The translations under genes and the position numbers were made by a program. This document shows positions 22,599-35,200 of a stretch of 64,000 nt of DNA, one piece after another (the stretch's first letter is position 1; each line of letters opens with the position of its first letter). The stretch comes from Dugong dugon (Eukaryota > Chordata > Mammalia > Sirenia > Dugongidae). The notes beneath the pieces were generated by a model. The model did not search any database, was not told where the DNA came from, and was given only the letters and a program-made list of their open reading frames with translations. The stretch spans positions 115,380,682 to 115,444,681 of the forward strand of contig CM057466.1 of NCBI GenBank assembly GCA_030035585.1, given 5' to 3'.

Positions 22599-23185
22599 TG
22601 TAAAATGATGGGAGTAGTAATAGCATCAGAACCTGTCTAACTTCAGTGGGGGGGATAATGACCACGTTCAGCCCAAGGCTGATCCCTCTGAGGTAGAGGT
22701 CAGACATATCTCCACTCTCCAACCCATTTTTTTTTAAAAACTGATTCTGACACCAGCTATCCCTCCACGGCACCCTCCACTTCTTTTCTGGGTTCGATAA
22801 TCCATTGCAATGGCCACACAAAACTCACAGACTATACTTATAGTTAAATGGTTTATTAAGGAAGCAGCAGGGTGCAACTCAGGAACAGAATCAGGAGGTA
22901 TGTAGGCAAAGTCTCCCTTCTTCAGTGCAGGACAGCTCTCTCAGCTCTTATCTGTGTGCAGACCTTCTCTTAGCCTCCTGAAAACAGGCTTGTCTCAGCC
23001 CCCTGAGAGCAGGCCTCTTTTCAGCCCCTAAAGTCAAGGGCTTCCTCCCATGCCTGAGGACAAGCTCTTCTTGGCCCTCCCATCTGTCACCATTGACTCT
23101 GCCACTGGGCCCCTTCTGGGCCTTTCACTGTCTTCAGTGTTACAGCCCTTGACCTATGTTACAGCTCTTTTAGGAGGTTCCTTGC

Positions 23186-23223
<38 letters not shown>

Positions 23224-23678
23224 GCTTCTTTCTTCTTTCTTCCTTCTGCTTTCTGTCTGAAAAACCTCTGTGGTGTTGGCTGCTTATATACACAAGTCCT
23301 TGTCAATTTCAAGTCATAGCTCTTCCGGGGCGGGCGTGGGGGAAGGGCACAAACTAACCAATCCCTTTTCTGTAGGCTATAGATGTCATTTGCATAGTAG
23401 GCTATAGATACCTCATTTGCATAATCTATTGATCAATTCCTGCAAGGTACCTACCAATCACTGGGCGTGCCATAGCCCAGGGTCAGACAAAAAGGATCAA
23501 ACCACAGGTTGTTTATAGCTTACCCAGGAAATGTCAATGAACCTGGGCAAAAGTAACAAACCCTCTGAAGTAGAAAACTAGGGCAAAGGTAACTCCTCAG
23601 GGCTTAGGGGAAAAGTCTTTCAAGCGGTTTTTCCAAAGAACCAAGGTAAAAGGCCACATAAAGGAGCTCATTTCACCA
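22599..23678 (-). mobile_element. ERV-type solo LTR fossil of about 1.1 kb
   Basis: A block with no L1 similarity that interrupts the L1. On the minus strand it begins TGTGGTGAAATGAGC and ends with CA. It carries a TATA-like stretch (near 23287) and an AATAAA signal (near 22853), the order expected of an LTR read on the minus strand. A CT microsatellite (23188-23222) has grown inside it. A short tagg match at both edges may be a remnant of the target duplication. No coding retroviral sequence adjoins it. Family unassigned. It is younger than the L1 it sits in. Confidence 0.65.
23188..23222. repeat. (CT)n microsatellite
   Basis: About 17 CT units in a pure run inside the LTR fossil. Confidence 0.95.
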
Positions 23679-23930
23679 CAATAGGGAAATCCATAGAAGC
23701 AAAGCAGGTTAGTGGTTGTCAGTGGCTAGGGGGAGGGGAAAATGGGGAGTGACTGCTAATGAATATGAGATTTTTTTTTGCAGTGATGAGAATGTTCTAA
23801 AATTTGATGATGGTGATGTTGCACAACTCTGTGAAAATGTTAAAAGCCACTCTTGTATACTTTAAAGGGTGAATCTTAGGGTACGTGAATTGTGTCTCAG
23901 CAGAGCTGTTATAAAAAACAAAATGTATGC

Positions 23931-24281
23931 TGAAGGACTTCAGTGAGGGTCAAACTGCCTGTCAGCCATTATCTTCAGGTGTGCTGACCAGAAACACTCA
24001 GCACTTAGATTTCCATGCCTGCCTTTGCAAATGGGACACGTCTGGCGTCCTTTTTCATTGTGCCCAAGTATTGCTTTAGAATACTTGTCAATAGAGTGCT
24101 TCAGGCAACCACTAGAAGTACATTGGCAGGACCAGATGAATGTGTCATGGCACTTTAGTATTCTGCTGACAGTCCCCTGGTATGGAGAGTAAAGCAGCAT
24201 TGAGTGAGTGATGAGGCTAGAGATCTATCCATTCTGAAGACTGTAGGGTAAGGAGTCCAGATAATGGGGAGCTACTGAAGG
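23931..24281. other. Unassigned stretch with a Cys-rich minus-strand reading frame
   Basis: Directly after the L1 tail. On the minus strand 24200-23940 is open for 86 codons and reads with zinc-ligand-like spacing: WSCQCTSSGCLKH, then CPICKGRHG and CFWSAH. I do not recognise the protein. It could be the remains of a retrocopied gene or chance. No start context, splice sites or poly(A) tail support a live gene. Confidence 0.3.
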
Positions 24282-24320
24282 TTGCCATGAGTCAGAATTG
24301 ACTCTATGGCAACTTTTTTT
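24282..24320 (+). repeat. AfroSINE 3' tail fragment
   Basis: Text gccatgagtcagaattgact followed by ctatggcaac is the end of an AfroSINE; the head is absent. Confidence 0.7.
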
Positions 24321-24335
24321 TTCAGTTGAGGGTTG

Positions 24336-24546
24336 AAAGGCCCATAGGTGGCACAAATGGTTTGTTTTCAACTGCCTGCTTAAAGGTTGGTGGTTCGAAC
24401 CCAGCTAGCAGTACTGTAGAAGAAAAAGCCTGGCAATCTGCTTCCATTAAGATTACAAACAAGAAAACCCTGTGGAGCATTTCTACCCTGTAACACATGG
24501 GGTCGCCATGAGTTGGAATCTGCTTGACAGCAACTAACAACAACAG
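24336..24546 (+). repeat. AfroSINE, older long form
   Basis: The head is diverged (aaggcccataggtggcacaa), the long-form middle is present (gcctggcaatctgcttccat), and it ends gcttgacagcaactaacaac. More substitutions than the other copies suggest greater age. Confidence 0.85.
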
Positions 24547-25612
24547 TTACTGAAGGTTGAGGGGAATGACCTATTTGTCAGTTTTCATTGTAGGTTGATA
24601 CTTGCATAACTGTGGAAGGACAGTTTTGAAGGGGCTGAGATTGGAGACAGGGAGTCTGATTTGGAATGGTGATCTAAGTGAGAAAAGAGAGGGCCTGAAC
24701 AAGGCTCCGGTGGTGGCAGGGTGAGAGCGGTCCAGGTTTGAGAGAGATTTGGGAAGCAAAATCAGCAGGGCTTGGTAGTAGAAATTGAGGGAGAGAAGAG
24801 AGTTATGAAATTATGTCTAGGCGATGGTTATGTCCTGAAAATAGTGAATATGATGGCTAACGGAGTGAATGTAGCATTGGGAGAGCAGTGTTCTGAGGCC
24901 AGATTCCCACACCAGTATTTAAGGGATGACCAGACAAAGAGGAGTGCATGAGGGCATCAGAAAAAGGACCATCAGCTGATTTGAAGAAAACCAGGAGGGT
25001 GTGGTGTTGGGAAGCAAAGAGACTGGAGAATTTAAAACATAGGAGTGACAGGGTGAACAAGGAATCATTCAGCAGGGGGCAGGAAGAGTATCTTTGGGTT
25101 GGGCCATCTTAATTCTGAATAGCTTCAGTAGACTTGTGGTGGAGATAAAACTGTAGCAAGCTGAGAAGTGAATAGAAAGAGAGAAGCATAGATGGTGCCA
25201 CGTATAGATGGTTACTTTGACTAGTTTGCATGCAAAAGGAAGGAGAAAACCTGAGCATACAGAGTGAAGATGACAGGGGTGGTCAAGGGGAGGTTTCTTT
25301 GGTAAGGCGGATTGAAACTGTTTTAAAGATGTTTATAATTAGGGAAAAAGAACACATAGAAATTGTGGTTGAAGAGTGAACAGAGGCATAGAATGGGGTG
25401 GAGGATACAGGTTGTTGGGTTGATTTTGAATGGGAAAGAAGTAGGCATCCTCTGACTTGAGTAGACATATGCATCATGCCATCTAAAGGGCTATTGTAAG
25501 AAAAACACTTGAGAAGACTCATTTGAGTAAATAGAAGAAACATATTTGCTAATGTCCCACTTAGTCTATTGGTTATACAGGGGAAAAAAAAACTAGAATA
25601 AGATATTACTGT

Positions 25613-25780
25613 GGAGCCCTGGTGGTACAGTGGTTAAGAGCTTGGCTGTTAACCCAAAGGTCAGCAGTTCAAACCCACCAGCTGCTCCTTGGAAACCTTA
25701 TCGGGCAGTTCTGCTCTGTCCTGTAGGGTAACTGTGAGTCAGAATTGACTTGACAGCAATGAGTTTCGTTTGGTTTTGGG
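25613..25780 (+). repeat. AfroSINE, short form
   Basis: It starts ggagccctggtggtacagtg and ends gtttcgtttggttttgg. Complete and only lightly diverged. Confidence 0.93.
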
Positions 25781-26564
25781 ATCCTTCTAGTGGAAAACCA
25801 TCCTGTGCTCAGTTCTTTACTGAGTAGGCTGAAGCAAGGCTGTCAGTAATATGAACCCCACTTCTTTATTTAATCCTATGGAGAGTGACTCGAGTTCCGT
25901 GTGTAAGAAAATATGTATGCGGCCTTTAAAAAGTTGGACGTTAGTTACTTATTAGTGGTGTAACAGGTTTCACAATAAATTACAAGTAGATAAAAGTTTT
26001 ATTTAAATAGTGTCAAATGAATCTAGACTTTTACTTTAAAAATGAGAGAAAAAACACTAATTATACCTGTGCTCGCAAACGCTGTTACGTAAAAATGCAC
26101 TGTTTAAGAAAATCCATCAGCATAGGTCCTTGTATCTGCTAAGTTGTTTTGTATGCCAAAATGGATTTATTCTATCAGAAAGATTTAAGTGCAGATATTA
26201 AAGATAAGATTTTTATGTTGGTCACTATTAATTTGGTATTTGAAAGCTTGAATGCTCTCAATACAATTCATGGGTTTATTGAAGATTGTTAATTTCTTCT
26301 TCTTTGTGTTGGTGATGTTTACCTTGAAGTACATACTGTGATAGGAAATTTGGAAAATTTCCATGAGTATATGGAGAGTTGTAACACTTTTACTGTGTAT
26401 TCTTTTTGTGGTATTTCATTGTTACTTTTTGTTTTTTTTTCTTTGTTTTCATTTATTTTATATTTTATAGAGTAATATAAGTCAAAGAAAAAAGTAAATC
26501 TAAAGTAAAAAAAATTTTGCTTTCTTTAAGTCAGTTTTCTCAAATACTTTATTTTGTTTTATAG

Positions 26565-26673
26565 GGATTTGTCTTGGCTGTTACTATCATGCGGGAAGCA
26601 ATTGATGAATTTCGACGTTTCCGGCGAGATAAGGAAATGAATTCGCAGCTATACAGCAAACTTACTGTAAGAG
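26565..26673 (+). CDS. ATP9B: ATP9B exon 5 (second transmembrane helix and cytosolic stalk)
   Basis: The exon is 109 nt. The acceptor is ttttgttttatag ending at 26564 and the donor is G|gttagc at 26674. It encodes [20 protein letters not shown], then [16 protein letters not shown], plus the first base of a Gly codon. [19 protein letters not shown] finishes transmembrane helix 2 and its cytosolic extension. The R-x-x-x-D-E/EE-x-R-x-x-R-D-K-E-x-N pattern is the classic P4-ATPase signature leading into the actuator domain. The donor gttagc lacks the purine at +3 usual in strong sites, so recognition may depend on exonic enhancers. Exon length is not a multiple of three; 109 plus the 59 of exon 6 is 168, so only joint skipping of 5 and 6 would keep frame. 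Confidence 0.97.
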
Positions 26674-27474
26674 GTTAGCAAGACACTTTCAATCCTATTT
26701 AGCAGTTGTTTAATACATTCAACATTTTAGAATTAACAAAAAAAAGGAAATGTGTCCTGATTCAGTTACTGAGAATAGTATTATGAGATTGCATATGGTA
26801 TCTAATTCATTCTCTTATAATAGATAATGTGTCCAATTTTAGGGTAGATTTTTATTCCTACTCCGGATGTTTGAGCATACACACACGTGTCCACAAACAC
26901 ACACACATAAAATTGTGTAACGCAAAGTCCTCTGTTACACTTTGTGTATAATACATGTGTACTTAAACACATGTGAAACCCAACTGCTATGTACACATTT
27001 TCTCTGAAGCATAGTATCACTTTATCCAAAAATCTGTGTACTTCCTTTTAAACCCACTCATGAAGGCCAGACTTATCGTACCAAGGTCTTAAACTATACC
27101 TCAGTAAAAAAGGCTTTTGAGCACCTAAAATGCCATGGTCCAGATTGGTAACTGTACATGCACATTTCTCCTTAACCTTCGGTCAGGGTTTTAGCCCTAC
27201 ATTAACTATGTTCTTAAAGAGCTTGTTTATCTGGTTTTCTAGTCTGTAATAGAAAAGAAGCGATGTTTCAGGAAACCGATAGGTGGAGCTATTACAAATA
27301 GACATTATGACAGTGAGAGAAGAGACTTTAAAACTAAATTTAGTAATAGGTATTCACAATAATCTCAGAGTCTGTTTAAAAATGAAGAGGTTTAGCATGG
27401 ATTTAATACCTTCTGTTTACATGTGAATATGTACAATGAATTATTCATCCCAGAAAGAATCCCGTCAAAAAATT

Positions 27475-28980
27475 ATATTTTTTACAGTGTAATGGGATTT
27501 ATTTCACATGCCATAAAATTTACCAATTAAAGTATATAGCTCAGTGAGTTTTGGTATATTTAGAGTTGTGCAACCATCATGGCTATCTAATTTTAGAATA
27601 TTTTCTACTTCTCCAAAAGGAATCCCCAAATCCCTTAGCAGTCATTCCCCATTTTGGCTTTCTCCCCCAGCCCCAGCCCCCCACTACTCTGTTTTCTGTC
27701 TCTATGGATTTGTCTATTCAGGACATTTCACATACATAGAATCATGCAATATGTGGTTTTTTGTCACTGGCTTCTTTCACTTTGCATATTGTTTTTTAAG
27801 GTTTATTCATATTATAGCATGGATCAGTACTTCATTACTTTTTGGGGCAAAATAATATTCCATTGTGTGATATACTACATTTTGTTTATCCACGTATCAG
27901 TTGATGGACTTTAGGGTCATTTACACATTGTGGCTGTTAGAAATAATGCTGCTGTGAACGTTTGTGTACGTGTTTTTACGTGAACATATGTTGCTTATTG
28001 AGTATATATCTAGGAGTAAAATTGCTAGGGAACTCTATGTTTAGCATTTTGAGAAGCTGCTAAACTGTTTACCAAAGTGTCTGTACCATTTTACATTTCC
28101 ACGAGTAGTATGTGAGGGTTCCAGTTTCTCCACATCCTTACCAACCCTTTTTATTGTCTGTCTTTTCATTTTAGCCATCCTACTGGGTGTGAAGTGGTAT
28201 CTCATTGAGGTTTTGATTTTCATTTCCTTAATGACCAGTGGCATTAAACATCTTTTCATAGGCTTATTGGCCAGTTGTAGATCTTCTTTGGAGAAATGTG
28301 TATTCAGATTCTTTACCCATTTTTTAATTGGGTTATTTGTCTCTCAGTTATTGAGTTGTTAGAGTTCCTTATAAGGAGCTCTTATGGCACAATGGTTAAG
28401 TGCTTGGCTACTAACCAAAACATTGGTGGTCTGAATCCATCCAGTGGCACCACAGGAGAAAGACCTGGTGATCTCCTGTAAAGATTATAGCCCAGAAAAC
28501 CCTATGGGGCAGTTCTACTCTGTCAGTTGGGGTCACTGTGAGTCAAAAACTGACTCAACGGCACCTACCAACAACACCAACAAGAGTTGTCTTTGTATTT
28601 TGGATACAAGTATTCTGTCAGATATATGATTTGGAAATATTTCCTCCCTTTTTGGATTCTCATTTCATTTTATCAGTAGTGTCTTTTTATGCACAAAAGT
28701 TTTAAATTTTGATGAAGTCCAGTTTATCTACTTTTTTTCCAGTGCTTATGCTTTTGGTGTTGTATCTAAGAAACTGTCAGTTAATCCAAGGTTACAAAAG
28801 ATTTACTTTTATGCTTTTTTCTAGTTGCTTTCCAGTTTTAGCCCTTAACTTAGGTCTCTGATCCATTTTCACATAAAGTATGGTGTGGGATAGGGGTCTA
28901 ACTTCTTCGTTTTGCAGGGAGTTGTCTAGTTGTCCCAGAATCATTTGTTGAAAGGGCAATTTTTTCTCCATTGAATAGAA
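27475..28980 (-). mobile_element. L1 3' end (3' UTR and ORF2 end), antisense
   Basis: Antisense L1: a 3' UTR phrase set (gagttgtgcaaccatcatgg, tctgtctctatggatttgtc, atcagttgatggactttagg) followed by ORF2-end phrases (tctgtaccattttacatttc, tttgatgaagtccagtttat). An AfroSINE sits at 28374-28585. Old and inactive. Confidence 0.85.
28374..28585 (+). repeat. AfroSINE, long form
   Basis: It starts aggagctcttatggcacaat and has the long-form middle (gagaaagacctggtgatctc) and the tail cagttctactctgtcagttg. It is inserted in the antisense L1, which resumes at agagttgtctttgtattttg. Confidence 0.88.
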
Positions 28981-29391
28981 AAATTCCTTTTTAGAAAGCT
29001 TTGATATTTGATGAGTGGCATTGTGGGAGGAAGGTGAGTTGCAGAAAAGAACATAAGCTTTAATTCTGGCAAGAAGAATTCCCATAATGACCAGGTAAAT
29101 TAGGTGTAATGTACTTTGCCTTTTTAAGAATATAGTATAGTTCCTAGCTTATTTTTGTTTTCAGCTGTTTTAGTTGTGGTAATTGGGCTGGGCAGAGATT
29201 TGTTTCTGGTGTAATAATTGTATTAATCAAAAAATAAGTGGTGTCAGCAGAGTAGTGAAGTAGGCAGTTCCAAGTGCCCATCCCTCCACAGAAATATTGA
29301 AAAATCAAGCAGAAACTGTCACAACCAACTTTGTCAGAACTTTGGAGAACAGTCAAACATTTATACCACCAAAACAAATGCTGAGTCAAGG

Positions 29392-29560
29392 CAAAAAACC
29401 AAAACTGAACCTATTGCCGTTGAGTTGATTCCAGCTCATAGGGATCCTATAGGACAGAGTAGAACTGCCCCATACGGTTTCCAGGAAGCAGCTAATGGAT
29501 TTGAACTGCCAACCTTTTGGTTAGCTGCTGAGTTCTTAACCACTGTGCCACCAGAGCTCC
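29392..29560 (-). repeat. AfroSINE, short form
   Basis: Tail at the left (cctattgccgttgagttgat), head at the right (gtgccaccagagctcc). A tcaaggca direct repeat lies at both edges (near 29383 and just after 29560). Confidence 0.92.
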
Positions 29561-31564
29561 AAATCAAGGCATAGGCAACTTAAAAAATGATAAGAAAGCT
29601 TTATGGCATTTTTACTTGCCCTTGCCCCAACTGCCTTACCAGCTCAGTAGTATCCTTGAAGACAGCAATTTGCATTTCTACCTTGAGACCCCAGTCCCTG
29701 GCTCCAGAGGGATCAGAGCGGATCCTGTTGTCAAAGAATTGAGTTTATCTGTTCTAATCTTTCTGGGGGCTACCAGAAGGACCATCACAAAGGGCTTGTC
29801 CCTGTTTCTTTAACTTGGACCTCATTCAGGGCAGAAAAGCAGAAAGGCTGCAGGCATTCCTTAAATGTGTAGGGGAAACAATACATAAAAGATAATGGTT
29901 GAGGCATAAAATAGAGCATCATATCAAACCTGGGAGAGAGAGGTGGGAAGAATTTCTTTGGGAAATTAGGGCATTCAAAAGCACTCTGTATACTGGGCAA
30001 TTTAGAAAGCCATGCCTATGCCCAGGGCAGGATGCATGCTCAGAAAGGACCCTAGCTTTTACTCTTGACTGATCTCTAGTCTCAGTGCAAGCAGGAAGTG
30101 AAGGCTGCAACAGAGTTGTAAATGGAGGGGTAAGGTTGAAGCACACAGCTAATCTGCAAAGACTGTGAGAGGATATTTTCGGAAATAGGTTTACTTTTGT
30201 TTTTTGTTTCTTCCTCTTTTTCTTTATTTCTTTTCTTCTCTTTTTTTTTGACTCATGTTTAAAGAAATCTGTCAAAACACTAGCTTAACACAAGCTAAAG
30301 ATACAGATTTCAGAGGCCATATATGACATAGAATACAGGATTTACAAAAATGGTTTAGCAAAGTCATTGAACAGACATATAGCTACAGCCTACAGCAAGC
30401 AACCAAAACAAACTGAGGAGGGGGAAGAATCTGATTTCCAGAGTTACCACATTATAATAGTCACAATGTCCAGGTTTCAACAAAAAAGTATGGAGCATGT
30501 AAAGAAACAAAGTGTAACCCATCTACAGAAGAAATTAACAGAAATTGTACCTGAGGAAATACAGACTTTACACTTGCTTGACAAAGGCGTTAAATCATCT
30601 GTTAAGCTAAAAAGAAATCATGAACAAAGAGCTAAAGGATACCAGGAGAATGATGTACGAGCAAATAGAGAATATCAATAACAGATGTAACAATTATTGA
30701 AAGGAAATAAATTCTGGAGCTAAAAAGTATAATAACTGAAGTGAAAAACTCACCAGAAGATTTTCATAGTACATTTGAGCAGACAGAAGAAACAGTGACG
30801 CCAATGTTACTATCTAATCTGAAGAACAGAATAAAAAAGAATGAAGAAAATGAATAGAGTGCAAAAGATCTGTGGGACACCAACATTTGCATAATGGGAA
30901 TCCCAGGAGGAGAGGAGAGGAGAGAGAAAGGGCAGAGAGAATGTTTGAAGTAGTCATGGCCAAGAACTCCCCAAATTTGATAAAAGACACAGATCTGTAC
31001 AATCAGTATGCTTAGTGAGCACCAAGAAGGAAAAATGCAAGCCCAGTTGGCTTCAGTGGTCCTACCAAACATTTAAAGCAGAATTAACACCAGTCCTTCT
31101 CAAAGTCTTCTTAAAAATAGAAGAGGAGGAAACGCTTCCTAACTTATTCTAGGAGATCAGTGTTACCCTGATACCAGAGCCAAAAAAAGACACCACCAAA
31201 AAACAACAGACCAATATCCCTGATGGTTATAGGTGCAAAAGTCTTCAGCTAAATACTGTACTATCAATTGAATCCAACAACGTATTAGAAGGATTATACA
31301 TGATGTTCAGGTGGAATTTATCCCAGGAATGCAAGGGTGGTTCAACATAAGAAAATAAATACATGTAATACACCAAATGAGTACAGTGAAGGAATAAAAC
31401 CACATGATCATCTTGATTATGCAGAAAAAGTGTTTGATAAAATCCAATACACTTTGAGGGTGAAACACTAAGCAAAGTAGGAATAGAAAAGAACTTCTTC
31501 AACCTGATAAAGGGCATTTATGAAAAATCCCCACAACCTTGCTTCCTGAAAATGAAGACAACTT

Positions 31565-32277
31565 GAAGTACTTACTTATAAAGGTCAAAGACTACAGCCT
31601 TCAGTATGGATCACACCCGAATGTGAAGAAAATGAAAATCATCCTCACAATGGATCAATAGACAGCATCATGATAAATGGAGAAAAAATGGAAGGCAGTG
31701 ATTTCATTCTACTTGCTTCAACAATCAACGCCCATGGGAGCAGCAGCTAAGAAATCAAATGACTTATTGCATTGGGTGAATCTGTTGCAAAAGACCTTTT
31801 TAAAGTTTTAAAAAGCACAGATTTCAGTTTGATGACAAGGTGCACCTGACCCAAGCCATGGGTGAAAGCTGGACAATGAAAAAGGAATGAAGAAGTACTG
31901 GTGCATTTGAACTGTGGTGATGGCGAAGAATATTGACTGTACCATAGACTGCCAGAAGAGCAGACAAATCAGTCTTAGAAGAAATACAACCAGAATACTT
32001 GTTAGAAGTGAGGATGGTGAGACTTTGGCTTGTTACTTCGGACACGTCATCGGGAGAGACCAATCACGAGAAAATGACATCATGTTTGGTAAAGTAGACT
32101 GTCAGTGAAAATGAGGGAAACCCTCAATGAGATGGATTGACACAATAGCCACAAAAATGAACTAAAAAATACCAATGATCATGAAGATGGCACAGGACTG
32201 GGCAGCATTTTGTTCTGTTGTACATGAGGCCACCTTGAGTTGGAGCCAAGTCTACAGCAACTAACAACAACAACATC
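31565..32277 (+). mobile_element. RTE LINE 3' part, sense strand
   Basis: About 710 bp of the RTE 3' region in the plus orientation, with tcaaagactacagccttcag and gacacgtcatcgggagagac, ending cagcaactaacaacaacaac, the typical 3' end. Residual coding text at 31914-32108 includes ACYFGHVIGRDQSRENDIMF. It is inserted in the old L1, which resumes at 32278. Confidence 0.9.
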
Positions 32278-35200
32278 ATATGCGATGGTGAAAGACTGAA
32301 GACTCCCCTCTTAAGATCAGGAAGAAGATGAGGATGTGTGCTTTCACTACTGCTATTCAGAATTGTACTGGAAGCTGTAGGCAGAGTATTTAGGCAGGAA
32401 AAAGAACTAGAAGGCATCCAGTTTGGAAAACAAGAGGTAAAACGTTCTCTGCTTACTGATTTCATAGTCCTGTGTATGGAAAATCTCAAAGAATCCACAA
32501 AAAACCTGCTAGATAGAGCTAATAACCAAAGTTGCAGAGTAGAGATCATCGTGGAAGAAAACCAGTTGTGTTTCTATACACCAGCAATGAACAATAAAAA
32601 TTAAGAAAACAATCCCATTTATAATAACATCTGAAAGATTAAGATACGTGGGAATAAATACAACTATGGAGGTGAAAGACACACTGAAAACTACAAAGCT
32701 TTGCTGAAAGAAAGAAGACCTAAATCAATGAAAGACATCCTGTGTTCATAGATTAGAAGACTGAACATTGTTAAAATGTCAGTACTACCCAAAGTGATGT
32801 GCATATTCAATGCGATCCTCATAAAAATTCCAATGGCCTCTTGCAAAACGATAAAGCCGATTCTCGAATTCATACAGAATTGTTTTTTCAAAACCATCTT
32901 GAGAAAAGAACAAAGTAGGAGGAATCACACTTTCCAATTTTAAAACTTGCCTATAAAGCTACGGTAGTCAGAACAGTGTGATGCTGGCATAAGGATAGAC
33001 ATATAGACCAATAGAATATCTGGATATGCATATGCAAAAGAGTGAATTTGGAACCTGTACCTCACATCATATTTAAAAAGTAACTCAAAATGCATCAAGG
33101 ACCTAAATGTAAGAGCGAAAAGAACACAACTCTTGTAAGAAAACATAGGGGTAAATCTTCATTACCCTGGAAAAGGCAATGACTTCTTAGATCTGACACG
33201 AAAAGCATGAGCAACAACAACAAAAAAAGATAATCTGGACTTCATCATAATTAAAAACTTTTAATTTTTTAATTATGATGAAAAGTGAAAAGATAGTCCA
33301 CAAAGTGGGAGAAAATATTTGCAAATCATATGTCTGATAAGGGTCCAGTATCCAGAACTCTTAAAACTCAACAATAACAGGACAACCCAATTTAAAAATG
33401 TGCAAGGTACTTTAATAGTCTTTTCTCCAAAGAAGATATATAAATGACCAACAAGCACATGAAAAGATGCTCAACATTATCAGGGAAATGCAAATCAAAA
33501 CCACAGTAAGGTACCACTTTACTCCCACTAGGATGGCTGAAAGATAAAAACAAAACAACAATGGATAAATAATAAGTGTTGGTGACCGTGTGGAGAAATC
33601 AGAAACTTTGTACATTACTGGTGGGAACATAAATGATGCAGCTGTTGTGGAAAATAGTGGCAGTTCCTCGGTAAGTTCATCGTAGAGCTACCATATGACC
33701 CAGCAATTCCATTCCTAGGTATACACCCAAAAGATTTGGAAGATTTGTGCACACCATTGTTCATTGCAGCATTATTCACAGTAGCCAAAAGGTGGAAACA
33801 ACCTAAATATCCATCACTTGATGAATGGATAAAATTTGGTATATACATATGATGGAATATTATTCAGGTATAAAAAGGAATGGAATTCTGATAAATGCTA
33901 TGATGTGGATGAAAACATTAGGCTGAGTGAAAGAAGCCTAACTAAAAAGGTTACATATTGTACTGATTTCTTTTATATGAAATTCTCCGAATAGATAAAT
34001 CTATAGAGAAGGAACATAGATATGTGGTTGCTGTGGTACTGAGGGAAGTATGAATAGAGAGCAACTGCTTAATGAGTATGGAGTCTCCTTTTTGGATGAT
34101 TAGAATGTTCTGGAACTAGATAGAGTTGGTGGTTGCACACCATTGTGAATGTACTAAATGCTACCAAATGGTTCATTTCAACAGATTCATTTTATGTTAT
34201 TACACCTCAATAAAATGGTGTAAAATGTCGAGGAAAAAAGGCTAGTATTTTCTACACTTTTGTGTTATTTGAACTCAAAATAACTTTAAAAATAATTTTC
34301 ATTAGGTTTATTTCATGTACATATATCTGTATCATTGCTTGTGATCCAAGAAGTGGAAATTTTGTACGTAGGTGATGATAATAATAGATAATATTTTCGA
34401 GTTCCTACTGTGTGTCAGATAAGGTTCATTATATTCATTCTCATAGCCATCATCCAAGATAGGTTGATATTATCTCCATGTAACAGATGAGCCATCTTAG
34501 GCTTATTGTAAATAATTTGCCCTAAATCACAGCAGTTCTTTATAGATCTGGAATCTGAACACAGATCTTTTGGACTTCAGTGTTCTTTCATCTGTGGCAC
34601 ATTGTCCCATGGGTTGTTAACATGATGCAAATGATTGCTGAGAAATCTAGAATATAAAAAACTCATGTGTTCCAGTTTACTACTGAGTGTAGTTTAAAAT
34701 TTCTTTCCTCCAGAATAACTCAGTTGATGTTCCTTTTAATCTGTAAAGTTTCCCTCGTCCTCGTTTGAATGGCATTGATGGTGCTTCTTGGTGTACTTTA
34801 TATCTAGAGTTCTCAAGTACATCTTACAGATGTAAACTGGAGAAGTGCTCACTGGCATTATGTTTTTCCTTTTAATAATGAAAGGAAAGCCACTTTCACT
34901 TTTAAGTTATATAATACCCCAAAGATGCTTTGTGTGGAAGCAGTTTTAAGTGTTAACATTGTGTCTGTTGTGCTGGAATAATTTTGGGTTCTCTGCTGAC
35001 TTGTATTTTCTCACATGCTTGGGAATTATGCATATCTGTTGGTGCTACTTTCCTTCCTTTTGTTTTGTTTATGACTGCCTGTATCATTTATTACTGTTTC
35101 TGACAAAGAGGCAGAACCAAGGAGGAGAAAGCATAGATTTCCTGTGTGTTAGCATCCTTGCAGAACCTCCTGAGGAGGAGGGGTTGGAGTGCGTGGCCAC

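Larger units (their letters stand above)
20229..23930 (+). mobile_element. L1, 5'-truncated, split by four insertions
   Basis: Sense L1 starting in mid ORF2 (acttttaatgataaaagact, cccctaagatcaaaaccagg) and running through the ORF2 C-terminal region to a 3' UTR and A-rich end (ttataaaaaacaaaa near 23910). L1 sequence occupies 20229-21565, 22200-22254, 22429-22598 and 23679-23930. Between these pieces lie an RTE, an AfroSINE, a second RTE and an LTR. The frame is broken repeatedly. Confidence 0.85.
12995..26564 (+). other. ATP9B: ATP9B intron 4
   Basis: A 13,570-bp intron. Repeats: AfroSINEs at 15655, 16001, 19648, 22046, 24336 and 25613; RTE pieces at 18219, 21566 and 22255; L1 ends at 18775-19530; an L1 from 20229 to 23930; an LTR fossil at 22599-23678. 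The stretches 12995-15654, 16206-18218, 19826-20228, 24547-25612 and 25781-26564 show nothing I can name except a GC-richer patch at 13150-13500 and a small tandem duplication at 17403-17573. Confidence 0.85.
29240..34235 (+). mobile_element. Old L1, nearly full length in extent, sense strand
   Basis: A decayed L1 can be followed from an ORF1-side region through ORF2 (for example aggcagaaaaagtgtttgat-type and ttctatacaccagcaatgaa text) to a 3' end near 34200 (attacacctcaataaaatgg). A coiled-coil-like remnant reads at 30367-30681 (KKQSVTHLQKKLTEIVPEEI). It is interrupted by an AfroSINE (29392-29560) and an RTE (31565-32277). Many frame breaks. Confidence 0.75.

Noticed and set aside
22384-22821. 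Open frame of 145 codons, minus strand
   Set aside because: It spans an RTE end, L1 and LTR sequence, so it crosses element borders and cannot be a gene.
32124-32549. Open frame of 141 codons, minus strand
   Set aside because: It is antisense to an RTE 3' end and L1 sequence.
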